A stretch of 64,000 bases of DNA, taken from NCBI GenBank assembly GCA_000716465.1, contig JNWL01000005.1, positions 310,001-374,000 of the forward strand, given 5' to 3'. Both the position numbers and the translations under genes were made by a program. The notes under the pieces were generated by a model, which did not search any database, had not been told where the DNA came from, and saw only the letters and a list, made by a program, of their open reading frames with translations. Position 1 is the stretch's first letter. Each line of letters opens with the position of its first letter. Positions 35,551 through 43,734 of this stretch are shown here, in pieces. Source of the stretch: Streptomyces bikiniensis (lineage in GTDB: Bacteria > Actinomycetota > Actinomycetes > Streptomycetales > Streptomycetaceae).

Positions 35551-38500
35551 CTACGGGACGGCCGCGTCGATCGCCTTCACGATCCGCTTGTCCGAGACCG
35601 GGTACGCCGTCCCCAGGGCGTGCGCGAAGTAGCTCACCCGCAGCTCCTCGATCATCCAGCGGATGTCGGTGACCTCGGCCGGCACCGGCCGCCCCTTCGG
35701 GAGCTGTTCGAGCAGCCAGGCGTACTCGTCCTGCATCTCCTGGACCTTCTCCATCCGGGTGGTGTCCCGCTGGACCCCGGTCGGCATCTGCTGGAGCCGC
35801 CGGTCCACCGCCACCAGGTAGCGCATCAGGTCCGGGAGCCGCTTCAGCCCCGTACGGGTGACGAAGCCGGCGGGAACCAGCCAGTTCAGCTGCGCCCGCA
35901 CGTCCTGGAGGTTCGGGAGGAGCGCCGGGCTGCTCGTGGCCTTCAGGCGCCGCTCGCAGGCCTGCCAGGCCGCCAGGACCTGCTGGACCTGGCCCACCGT
36001 CCGCACCGTCGTGTCCACCAGGTCCGCGCGGACCTTGTCGTACAGCTTCCGGAAGGACTCCTCGTCCCAGGCCGGGCCGCCGTGGTCCGCGATCAGCTTG
36101 TCGGCGGCGGCGGTCGCGCAGTCGTCGAAGAGGGCCTGGATCGAGCCGTGCGGGTTCGAGGACAGGGCCAGCTTCTGCTGGTTGGTCAGCTTGTCCGAGG
36201 CGAACTTCGCCGGGTTCACCGGGATGTTCAGCATGATCAGCTTCCGGGTGCCCCGCCACATCGCGAGCGCCTGCTCGGCCTCCGTGTCGAAGAGCCGCAC
36301 GGCCACGGTGTCGCCCTCGTCCACGAGCGCCGGGTACGCCTTGACCGGCTGGCCCGCCCGCCGGGTCTCGAAGACCTTCGTCAGCGTGCCGATCGTCCAG
36401 TCCTTCAGACCCGAGCGCTCCAGGGAGGGCCCGGAGCCGTCCGGGCCGCCCGTGGCCGCCGCGGCGGCCTTGGAGAGGGCCTGGCGGGCCTTCGGACGCA
36501 GTTTGAGCCGCAGCGTCTCCAGGTCCTTGGCCTCGGCCAGCTTCCGGCGCCGCTCGTCCACGATCCGGAACGTCACCTTGAGGTGCTCGGGCACCTTCGA
36601 CCAGTCGAAGTCCTCGGCCGTCAGCGGCACTCCGACCATCCGCTGGAGCTCGCGCGCCAGCGCCGTCGTCAGCGGCTCCTGCACGGGCACGACCGCGTCG
36701 AGGAAGCGGCCCGCGAAGTTGGGCGCCGGGACGTAGTGGCGGCGGATCGGCTTCGGCAGGGAGCGGATCAGCTCCGTGACGACCTCCGCCCGCAGACCCG
36801 GGATCTGCCACTCGAAGCCCTCGTCCGTCACCTGGTTGAGCACCTGGAGCGGTATGTGGACGGTCACGCCGTCCGCGTCCGCGCCCGGCTCGAACTGGTA
36901 CGTCACCCGGAACTTGAGCGGGCCCTGCCGCCACGAGTCCGGGTAGTCGTCCTTGGTGACCGCCCCGGCCTTCTCGTTGATGAGCATCTCGCGCTCGAAG
37001 TCGAGGAACTCCGGCTCCTCGCGGCGCTTGTGCTTCCACCAGGAGTCGAAGTAGGCGCCGGAGACGACGTGCTCGGGGACCCGCTTGTCGTAGAAGTCGA
37101 AGAGCGTCTCGTCGTCCACGAGGATGTCCCGGCGCCGGGCCCGGTGCTCCAGCTCCTCGACCTCGGTGAGCAGCTTGCGGTTGTCGGCGAAGAACTTGTG
37201 GTGGGTGCGCCAGTCGCCCTCGACCAGCGCGTTCCGGATGAACAGGTCCCGGGAGACCTCCGGGTCGATCCGCCCGTAGTTCACCTTCCGGTCGGCGACG
37301 ATCGGGACGCCGTACAGCGTCACCTTCTCGAACGCCATCACGGCCGCCCGGTCCTTCTCCCAGTGCGGCTCGCTGTACGTCTTCTTCACCAGGTGCTGGG
37401 CGAGCGGCTCGATCCACTCGGGCTCGATCCGGGCGTTCACCCGGGCCCAGAGGCGCGAGGTCTCTACCAGTTCGGCGGACATGACGAAGCGCGGGGGCTT
37501 CTTGAAGAGCGCGGAGCCGGGGAAGATCGCGAACTTGGCGCTGCGGGCGCCGAGGTAGTCGTTCTTCGCCCCGTCCTTCACGTCCTTGAGGCCGATGTGG
37601 GAGAGGAGCCCCGCGAGCAGGGACACGTGCACGGACTGCTCCGGAGCGTCCTCCTCGTTCAGGTGGATGCCCATCTGCTTCGCGACCGTCCGCAGCTGGG
37701 CGTAGATGTCCTGCCACTCGCGGATCCGCAGGAAGTTCAGGTACTCCTGCTTGCACATGCGGCGGAAGGAGCTGGAGCCCCGCTCCTTCTGCTGCTCGCG
37801 GACGTACCGCCACAGGTTCAGGTACGCGAGGAAGTCGCTCGTCTCGTCCTTGAACCGGGCGTGCTGCTGGTCGGCCTGCGCCTGCTTCTCCGCCGGCCGC
37901 TCGCGCGGGTCCTGGATGGAGAGCGCCGCCGCGATCACCATGACCTCCCGGACGCAGCCGTTCCGGTCCGCCTCCAGGACCATCCGGGCGAGCCGGGGGT
38001 CCACGGGCAGCTGGGACAGCTTCCGGCCCTGCGGGGTGAGCCGCTTCTTCGGGTCCTTCTCGGCCGGGTCGATCGCGCCCAGCTCCTGGAGGAGCTGCAC
38101 GCCGTCCCGGATGTTGCGGTGGTCCGGCGGGTCGATGAAGGGGAACTTCTCGATGTCCCCGAGCCCGGCGGCGGTCATCTGGAGGATGACGGAGGCCAGG
38201 TTCGTGCGGAGGATCTCGGCGTCCGTGAACTCGGGACGGGACAGGAAGTCGTCCTCCGAGTACAGCCGGATGCAGATGCCGTCGGACGTGCGGCCGCAGC
38301 GGCCCTTGCGCTGGTTGGCGCTGGCCTGGCTGACGGGCTCGATCGGCAGCCGCTGCACCTTCGTCCGGTGCGAGTAGCGCGAGATGCGGGCGGTGCCCGG
38401 GTCGATCACGTACTTGATGCCGGGGACGGTCAGGGACGTCTCGGCGACGTTCGTGGCGAGGACGATCCGGCGGCCGGGGTGGGCCTGGAAGACGCGGTGC

Positions 38501-39489
38501 TGCTCGGCGTGCGACAGGCGCGCGTAGAGGGGGAGGACCTCGGTGTTGCGCAGCTTCCGCTTGAGCAGGGCGTCCGCCGTGTCGCGGATCTCGCGCTCGC
38601 CGGAGAGGAAGACCAGGATGTCGCCCGGCCCCTCGCCCTGGAGCTCGTCGACGGCGTCGCAGATCGCGGTGATCTGGTCCCGGTCGGACTCCTCCGAGTC
38701 CTCTTCGAGGAGCGGCCGGTAGCGCACCTCCACGGGGTACGTGCGGCCGCTGACCTCCACGATCGGGGCGTCCCCGAAGTGGCGGGAGAAGCGCTCCGGG
38801 TCGATGGTCGCGGAGGTGATCACGACCTTGAGGTCGGGGCGCCTGGGGAGCAGCTGGGCCAGGTAGCCGAGCAGGAAGTCGATGTTGAGGGACCGCTCGT
38901 GGGCCTCGTCGATGATGATCGTGTCGTACGCGCGCAGCTCGCGGTCCGTCTGGATCTCGGCGAGCAGGATGCCGTCCGTCATCAGCTTCACGAAGGTCGC
39001 CTCGGGGTTCACCTGGTCGGTGAACCGGACCTTCCAGCCGACGGCCTCCCCGAGGGGGGTCCTCAGTTCCTCGGCGACCCGCTCGGCGACCGTACGGGCG
39101 GCGATCCGGCGGGGCTGGGTGTGCCCGATCATGCCCCGGACGCCCCGGCCCAGCTCCAGACAGATCTTCGGGATCTGGGTGGTCTTCCCGGAGCCCGTCT
39201 CACCGGCGACGATCACGACCTGGTGGTCGCGTATCGCCTCCAGGATCTCGTCCTTCTTCTGCGAGACGGGGAGCTGTTCGGGGTACGTGACGGCGGGCAC
39301 GCGCGCGGCGCGCGCGTCGACGCGTTCCTTGGCCTCGGCCGCCTCTGCGGCGATCTCGTCCAGGACGGCCGCGCGGGCCTCGGGCTTGCGGATGCGGCGG
39401 ACGCCTTCGAGACGGCGGCCGAGCCGGTGGGAGTCCCGCAGCGAGACCCCGGCCAGGACGGACTGGAGGGCGGCGAAGGAAGTAGACAT
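35551..39489 (-). CDS. hrpA: ATP-dependent RNA helicase HrpA
   Basis: 1312 residues, the normal size for long HrpA proteins. DEAH-family motifs: AGETGSGKTTQIP (motif I, about residues 94-106), IIIDEAHERSL (motif II, about 191-201), ITSATID (motif III) and QRKGRCGRTSDG (motif VI). HA2, OB-fold and a long C-terminal HrpA extension (DUF3418) follow. HrpA acts on mRNA processing and resolves stalled ribosomes. No obvious Shine-Dalgarno sequence precedes ATG 39489. It runs toward tRNA-Asp. Confidence 0.97.
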   Translation of the reverse strand: MSTSFAALQSVLAGVSLRDSHRLGRRLEGVRRIRKPEARAAVLDEIAAEAAEAKERVDARAARVPAVTYPEQLPVSQKKDEILEAIRDHQVVIVAGETGSGKTTQIPKICLELGRGVRGMIGHTQPRRIAARTVAERVAEELRTPLGEAVGWKVRFTDQVNPEATFVKLMTDGILLAEIQTDRELRAYDTIIIDEAHERSLNIDFLLGYLAQLLPRRPDLKVVITSATIDPERFSRHFGDAPIVEVSGRTYPVEVRYRPLLEEDSEESDRDQITAICDAVDELQGEGPGDILVFLSGEREIRDTADALLKRKLRNTEVLPLYARLSHAEQHRVFQAHPGRRIVLATNVAETSLTVPGIKYVIDPGTARISRYSHRTKVQRLPIEPVSQASANQRKGRCGRTSDGICIRLYSEDDFLSRPEFTDAEILRTNLASVILQMTAAGLGDIEKFPFIDPPDHRNIRDGVQLLQELGAIDPAEKDPKKRLTPQGRKLSQLPVDPRLARMVLEADRNGCVREVMVIAAALSIQDPRERPAEKQAQADQQHARFKDETSDFLAYLNLWRYVREQQKERGSSSFRRMCKQEYLNFLRIREWQDIYAQLRTVAKQMGIHLNEEDAPEQSVHVSLLAGLLSHIGLKDVKDGAKNDYLGARSAKFAIFPGSALFKKPPRFVMSAELVETSRLWARVNARIEPEWIEPLAQHLVKKTYSEPHWEKDRAAVMAFEKVTLYGVPIVADRKVNYGRIDPEVSRDLFIRNALVEGDWRTHHKFFADNRKLLTEVEELEHRARRRDILVDDETLFDFYDKRVPEHVVSGAYFDSWWKHKRREEPEFLDFEREMLINEKAGAVTKDDYPDSWRQGPLKFRVTYQFEPGADADGVTVHIPLQVLNQVTDEGFEWQIPGLRAEVVTELIRSLPKPIRRHYVPAPNFAGRFLDAVVPVQEPLTTALARELQRMVGVPLTAEDFDWSKVPEHLKVTFRIVDERRRKLAEAKDLETLRLKLRPKARQALSKAAAAATGGPDGSGPSLERSGLKDWTIGTLTKVFETRRAGQPVKAYPALVDEGDTVAVRLFDTEAEQALAMWRGTRKLIMLNIPVNPAKFASDKLTNQQKLALSSNPHGSIQALFDDCATAAADKLIADHGGPAWDEESFRKLYDKVRADLVDTTVRTVGQVQQVLAAWQACERRLKATSSPALLPNLQDVRAQLNWLVPAGFVTRTGLKRLPDLMRYLVAVDRRLQQMPTGVQRDTTRMEKVQEMQDEYAWLLEQLPKGRPVPAEVTDIRWMIEELRVSYFAHALGTAYPVSDKRIVKAIDAAVP

Positions 39490-39539
39490 ACGGAATCCAG
39501 GATCGCACCTGCGGACGAGAAGCGGCGAACCGATTTACG

Positions 39540-39595
39540 AGCGGTGTCCCCGGGGCGGTCGCGCGGGAGCGGTGTCCCCGGGGCGGTCGCGCGGG
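39540..39595. repeat. Perfect 28-bp tandem duplication
   Basis: The 28-bp unit starting AGCGGTGTCCCCGGGG is present twice with no mismatch (39540-39567 and 39568-39595). It lies between hrpA and the divergent secreted-protein gene, just upstream of a TACTAT -10-like element at 39601-39606. Confidence 0.9.
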
Positions 39596-39640
39596 GTGCG
39601 TACTATTTCGGGCACGCCGACCGGACCGGAGAGGTTTCGC

Positions 39641-40111
39641 ATGTTCCGCACCACCCGCGCGCCGGCGGCGTTCGCCGCGCTCCTGGGGGTGGTCCTTGGA
39701 CTGCTGGTGTGGGGGGTGCCGGGGGAGCGGACCGCCGCTTCCGCCGTTCCCACGGCTTCCGTGGTCTCCGCGACCCCCGTGACCCCTGCGGTCTCCGTGA
39801 CCCCTGCGGTCTCCGCGACCCCTGTGACCTCCGCGGTCTCCGTGACCCCTGTGACCTCTGTGGTCTCCGCTCCCGGGGCCGTCGTGCCCGGCTGCGATCC
39901 GGGGCGCCCCGCCGAGGCGGGGGACGGCGCCCCCGTCGTACCGCCGCGTGCGCACGGCTTCGCCGAGCTGCTGCCCGTCCTCGCCGCCGACCGGACGCCG
40001 GGCGGGGTCCGGGCCGTGGTCGCGGCCGGTGCCCGGTCGGCGGCGCCGGGACGGGAGCCGCCCGACCTCGTACCGCCGTCGCCGGTGGAGCTGTCGGTCC
40101 TGAGGGTGTAG
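39641..40111 (+). CDS. Secreted Val/Thr/Pro-repeat protein of unknown function
   Basis: 156 residues from ATG 39641 with GGAGAGG upstream. A hydrophobic signal peptide covers about residues 8-27. A repeat region, units like SVTPAVSATPVTS, spans about 40-76 and is encoded by imperfect 15-18-bp DNA repeats. The C-terminal half is Ala/Pro/Arg-rich with a single Cys (VVPGCDPG). It opens a rightward cluster with a DsbA-like thioredoxin and CcdA, so it may be a substrate or partner of that redox system. Confidence 0.7.
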   Translation: MFRTTRAPAAFAALLGVVLGLLVWGVPGERTAASAVPTASVVSATPVTPAVSVTPAVSATPVTSAVSVTPVTSVVSAPGAVVPGCDPGRPAEAGDGAPVVPPRAHGFAELLPVLAADRTPGGVRAVVAAGARSAAPGREPPDLVPPSPVELSVLRV

Positions 40112-40168
40112 ACGGACGGTCTCCTTCCGCCGCCCTCTTCTTTCCCTCTGTTCCAGGAGTGCTTCCGC

Positions 40169-40996
40169 ATGTCCACCTCCACCTCCCCCAAGGGCTCCGC
40201 CAAGGCCAAGCCGGTCGCGATCGTCGCCGGAGTGGCGGCCGCCGCCGTGCTGCTCGGCGTCGTCTCGTACACCGCCACCAAGCCCGCGTCCCCCGGCGCC
40301 GCCGGCTCGTCCTCCGTCGCGGAGGTCTCCGCCGACCCGGCCGCCGGCGTCCACCCCGAGCTGGAGGCGTACGCCCGCCGCGACGCCTCCGACGGGCTCG
40401 CCCTGGGCCGGGCCGACGCGCCGGTGGTGCTCATCGAGTACGCCGACTTCAAGTGCGGCTACTGCGGGAAGTTCGCCCGGGACACCGAGCCGGTCCTGGT
40501 GGAGAAGTACGTGAAGAACGGGACCCTGCGCATCGAGTGGCGGAACTTCCCGATCTTCGGCGAGGAGTCCGAGGCCGTCGCCCGCGCCTCCTGGGCGGCC
40601 GGACAGCAGGGCCGGTTCTGGGAGTTCCACCGGGCCGCCTACGCGGAGGGCGCCAAGGAGAAGGGCTTCGGGAAGGACCGGCTCGCCGCCCTCGCGAAGG
40701 AGGCGGGCGTGCCCGACGCGGCCCGGTTCGCGAAGGACTCCGAGGGGGCGGCGGCCCGCGCGGCCGTCGGCAGGGACCAGGAGCAGGGGTACGCGCTCGG
40801 CGCCACCTCGACCCCGTCCTTCCTCGTCAACGGGCGCCCGATCGCGGGCGCGCAGCCCCTGGAGACCTTCACGGAGGCGATCGAGGCGGCGGCGAAGACG
40901 GCGAAGAGCGCGAAGAAGCAGCATCCCGCGAAGCCCTCCGCGTCCACGACCCCGTCCACGACCCCGTCCCCGTCCCCGTCCGGGGCCGGGCGGTGA
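40169..40996 (+). CDS. Membrane-anchored DsbA-like thioredoxin-fold protein
   Basis: 275 residues. One N-terminal transmembrane anchor (about residues 16-34) precedes a Thioredoxin_4 domain. The active site is CGYC (about residues 96-99) in YADFKCGYCGKF, with the cis-proline in TSTPSFLVNG. A Ser/Thr/Pro-rich C-terminal tail follows. It should oxidise or isomerise disulphides of exported proteins. It overlaps ccdA by 4 bp, which fits a DsbA/CcdA electron-transfer pair. Confidence 0.92.
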   Translation: MSTSTSPKGSAKAKPVAIVAGVAAAAVLLGVVSYTATKPASPGAAGSSSVAEVSADPAAGVHPELEAYARRDASDGLALGRADAPVVLIEYADFKCGYCGKFARDTEPVLVEKYVKNGTLRIEWRNFPIFGEESEAVARASWAAGQQGRFWEFHRAAYAEGAKEKGFGKDRLAALAKEAGVPDAARFAKDSEGAAARAAVGRDQEQGYALGATSTPSFLVNGRPIAGAQPLETFTEAIEAAAKTAKSAKKQHPAKPSASTTPSTTPSPSPSGAGR

Positions 40997-41853
40997 CCTC
41001 CGGCATCGGCTACTTCGCCGCCTTCCTCGGCGGACTGCTCGCCCTGCTCAGCCCGTGCAGCGCCCTGCTCCTGCCGGCCTTCTTCGCGTACTCCATCGAC
41101 ACGCGCGCGAAGCTGGTCGCCAGGACCGGCATCCTCTACGCGGGCCTGGCGACCACCCTCGTCCCGCTCGGCGCGGCCGGCTCCTTCGCGGGCCGGTTCT
41201 TCTACGGCCACCGGGACCTGCTCGTCGCGGTCGGCGGCTGGCTGATCGTCGGGCTCGGCGTCCTCCAGATCCTCGGCCTGGGCTTCACCTCCCGCCGGAT
41301 CGCGGAGGCGAGCGGCCGCATCCGGCCCACGTCGGCGCTCTCCGTCTACGCGCTCGGCCTGGTCTACGGCCTCGCGGGCTTCTGCGCGGGTCCGATCCTC
41401 GGCAGCGTCCTGACGGTGGCGGCGCTGAGCGGCAGCCCGGCGTACGGGGGCCTGCTCCTCGCGGTGTACGCGCTCGGGATGGCGGTGCCGCTGTTCGTCC
41501 TGGCGCTGCTCTGGGAGCGGTACGACCTGGGGCGGCGGCGCTGGCTGCGCGGGCGGCCCCTGCGGGTCGGCCGGCTCGCGCTCCACTCGACCTCGGTCCT
41601 GTCGGGCCTCTTCTTCGTGGCCCTGGGCACGCTGTTCCTGGTCTTCGACGGGACGACCGCGCTGCCGGGCCTGCTGTCGGTGGACGACTCGTTCGCCGTG
41701 GAGGAGCGGGTGGCCTCCCTCGGCCGGGCGGTGCCGGACTGGGCGCTGCTCGCCGCGGTCGTGGCCGCGGTGGCGGCGGCGCTCGCGGTGCGGGGCCGGC
41801 GGGGGAGCCGTACGGGCGGTACGGACCGTACGGAGGAGCGCGAGGAGGCGTGA
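40993..41853 (+). CDS. CcdA/DsbD-type transmembrane thiol-redox protein
   Basis: 286 residues from GTG 40993, which overlaps the preceding stop. At least six membrane helices. The two redox cysteines are in the family positions LLSPCSALLLPAF (near residue 22) and AGFCAGPILGS (near 132). It carries electrons from cytoplasmic thioredoxin across the membrane to extracellular thiol proteins such as its neighbour. The C-terminal tail is charged. Confidence 0.9.
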   Translation: MTSGIGYFAAFLGGLLALLSPCSALLLPAFFAYSIDTRAKLVARTGILYAGLATTLVPLGAAGSFAGRFFYGHRDLLVAVGGWLIVGLGVLQILGLGFTSRRIAEASGRIRPTSALSVYALGLVYGLAGFCAGPILGSVLTVAALSGSPAYGGLLLAVYALGMAVPLFVLALLWERYDLGRRRWLRGRPLRVGRLALHSTSVLSGLFFVALGTLFLVFDGTTALPGLLSVDDSFAVEERVASLGRAVPDWALLAAVVAAVAAALAVRGRRGSRTGGTDRTEEREEA

Positions 41854-41930
41854 CGCGTACGGGGGAGGGGCGCGGGCTCCTTCCCCGTACCACCGCCGCT
41901 CTCGTTTGCAAAAGGCTTCCCGGACACGAC

Positions 41931-41960
41931 GAAGGCCCCGCTCTTTCGAACGGGGCCTTC
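41931..41960 (-). terminator. Hairpin terminator of the Glu-Asp-Phe tRNA cluster
   Basis: GAAGGCCCCG and CGGGGCCTTC pair around CTCTTTCGAA, 6 bp beyond tRNA-Phe. Confidence 0.75.
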
Positions 41961-41966
41961 TGCCTG

Positions 41967-42040
41967 TGGCTGGGGCCGGGGTCGAACCGGCGACCTATCG
42001 CTTTTCAGGCGATCGCTCGTACCAACTGAGCTACCCAGCC
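41967..42040 (-). tRNA. tRNA-Phe(GAA)
   Basis: 74 nt. Acceptor GGCTGGG/CCCAGCC, anticodon loop CTGAAAAG (GAA), T-loop GTTCGACCC. Last of three leftward tRNA genes. Confidence 0.96.
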
Positions 42041-42062
42041 ACGAGACCGTTTCCGGTCTCGG

Positions 42063-42136
42063 CGATCCTGACGGGACTTGAACCCGCGACCTCCACCTTG
42101 ACAGGGTGGCGAGCTAACCAACTGCTCCACAGGACC
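42063..42136 (-). tRNA. tRNA-Asp(GTC), copy 2
   Basis: 74 nt, identical to the copy at 35341-35414. Middle gene of the Glu-Asp-Phe cluster. Confidence 0.96.
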
Positions 42137-42177
42137 TTGCTTCGTGACGAGAACAAGTCTCGCACACGTTTGAAACG

Positions 42178-42250
42178 TGCCCCCAACGGGATTCGAACCC
42201 GTGCTACCGCCTTGAAAGGGCGGCGTCCTGGGCCACTAGACGATGAGGGC
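42178..42250 (-). tRNA. tRNA-Glu(TTC)
   Basis: 73 nt. Acceptor GCCCTCA/TGGGGGC, anticodon loop CTTTCAA (TTC), T-loop GTTCGAATC. First gene of the leftward cluster, so the promoter should lie just to its right (42251-42300). Confidence 0.96.
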
Positions 42251-42355
42251 TAGGGGCTCACCTGGGCGCTTCGTCAGCGCGTCGGGGACGTGAGAAGCAT
42301 ATGGGATGCCGGCCGCTATCGCCAAAACGGTTTCCGCCCGAGGGAGAATGGGCGC

Positions 42356-42706
42356 GTGCTGGAGATGACGCGCGAGGAGTTCGAGGAGCTTGTCGCCGAA
42401 GCCCTGGACCGGATCCCGCCGGAGCTGACGCGGCTGATGGACAACGTCGCCGTGTTCGTGGAGGACGAGCCGCCCGCCGACGATCCCGAGCTGCTCGGGC
42501 TCTACGAGGGGACGCCGCTGACCGAGCGGGGCGAGTGGTACGCCGGGGTCCTCCCGGACCGGATCACGATCTACAGGGGGCCGACGCTCCGGATGTGCGA
42601 GTCGCGCGAGGACGTGGTCGCGGAGACCGAGATCACGGTGGTGCACGAGATCGCCCACCACTTCGGCATCGACGACGAACGACTGCACGCGCTGGGCTAC
42701 GGCTGA
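42356..42706 (+). CDS. Small metallopeptidase-family (zincin) protein
   Basis: 116 residues from GTG 42356. The N-terminal MTREEFEELVAEALDRIPPEL helix and DNVAVFVEDEP precede the zincin motif HEIAHHFGID (about residues 101-110), an HExxHxxxxD arrangement. This is the small 'metallopeptidase family' widespread in bacteria; substrates are unknown. GAGAAT at 42344-42349 ends 6 nt before the GTG and no Shine-Dalgarno site is present, so it is probably leaderless. Confidence 0.85.
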   Translation: MLEMTREEFEELVAEALDRIPPELTRLMDNVAVFVEDEPPADDPELLGLYEGTPLTERGEWYAGVLPDRITIYRGPTLRMCESREDVVAETEITVVHEIAHHFGIDDERLHALGYG

Positions 42707-42833
42707 CGGGTTGCGCGTGCGGGGGCGCGGGTTCCGTTTCCCTTGCGCGGGGGCCCGTGTCCCTTGCGGGGCCGGGGGAGTTGGGCAGTGCGACGCGTTC
42801 CGTTCCTGCCTGTTGTGTCCTGGAGGTGCCCCC

Positions 42834-43535
42834 GTGCGCCATTTGCCCACCCCGGTGAGATGGGTCGCCACCGCGCTGACCGTCGCGGCCTGCGCCGGCC
42901 TGAGCGGCTGTATGAGTGTGAGCGACGACGGGGCGAAGCCGGGGCCCGGCGCGTCCGGGGGGAAGCGGGGCGTGGCGGCCGAGTCCGACGGCGGCGCGGG
43001 CCTCCCGGACGGGGGCGGCGGCTCCTGGAACGGCCGGCCGGACGGGGGAGGGCCGGACGTGGCGGGGGCCGGCAAGGGGTCCCCGGTGCCGAGCGGCTCG
43101 CCGTCCGGCAGCGCGCGGCCCACGGAGGGCGCGGCCCCGTCGGGCGTCACCCCTTCCGGCGGTACGGCGAAGCCGCAGCAGCCGTCCGGCGGCGGCCACG
43201 AGGAGCCGGGCGGCGGCGCGGGCGGCAGCGGCGGGGACGGCGGAGGCGGGAACGGGGGCGGGAGCGCGGGCGGCGGGACCGGCGGCACCGACGGGGGAAC
43301 GGGAGGACCGGGCGGCGGGGACACGCCCACCCAGGAGCCGACGCAGCCGCCCGTCGAGCCCACGCCGGAGCCGCCGGTCCCGACCCCGGAACCGACGCCC
43401 GAGCCGACCTCGGCCCCCACCGATCCGCCGGCGCCGGGCCCCGAGGCCCAGATGGGCGCCGTGTGGGCCGCCGAGGAGGAGGGCGCGGGCGCGTCCTCGG
43501 AACCGGTGGCGTCTCCGCAGGTGGGGCCGGTGTGA
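42834..43535 (+). CDS. Gly/Pro-rich lipoprotein
   Basis: 233 residues from GTG 42834 with GGAGGTG upstream. A signal peptide ends in a lipobox, AGLSGC, lipidated at about C23. The mature part is low-complexity: Gly/Ser/Asp-rich, then Pro/Glu/Thr repeats (PTPEPPVPTPEPTPEPT), which looks like a cell-wall-spanning stalk. No folded domain is recognised. Confidence 0.7.
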   Translation: MRHLPTPVRWVATALTVAACAGLSGCMSVSDDGAKPGPGASGGKRGVAAESDGGAGLPDGGGGSWNGRPDGGGPDVAGAGKGSPVPSGSPSGSARPTEGAAPSGVTPSGGTAKPQQPSGGGHEEPGGGAGGSGGDGGGGNGGGSAGGGTGGTDGGTGGPGGGDTPTQEPTQPPVEPTPEPPVPTPEPTPEPTSAPTDPPAPGPEAQMGAVWAAEEEGAGASSEPVASPQVGPV

Positions 43536-43734
43536 GGGAGTCCGATTTGCCATAGGTGGGGGAGGGTGCGTATGGTGGTAGATCGTTTGATCCCATTGCC
43601 CGGCGCCGACACAGAAGAGCGCCGTGTGGCGCGTACTCTCCCTAGCCGTGGCTGGACCGCATTGAGGCGGTCGATTTGCGAAAACACGGAGTTGACGGGC
43701 GCGTGCCGAGACTCCGGAAGGTTTCGCATTTCGC
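43536..43734 (+). promoter_or_regulatory. Long leader/promoter region of the DEAD-box helicase gene
   Basis: 199 bp without a gene. TACTCT at 43636-43641 is a possible -10, giving a leader of about 90 nt. GGAAGG near 43717 is the likely ribosome site, spaced wider than usual from ATG 43735. Long structured leaders are common for cold-induced RNA helicases, but no named element is recognised. Confidence 0.35.

Noticed and set aside
35620..40990. Long plus-strand open frame opposite hrpA that runs in frame into the CcdA gene
   Set aside because: It is the antisense shadow of hrpA. Only the final part from GTG 40993 encodes a recognisable protein.
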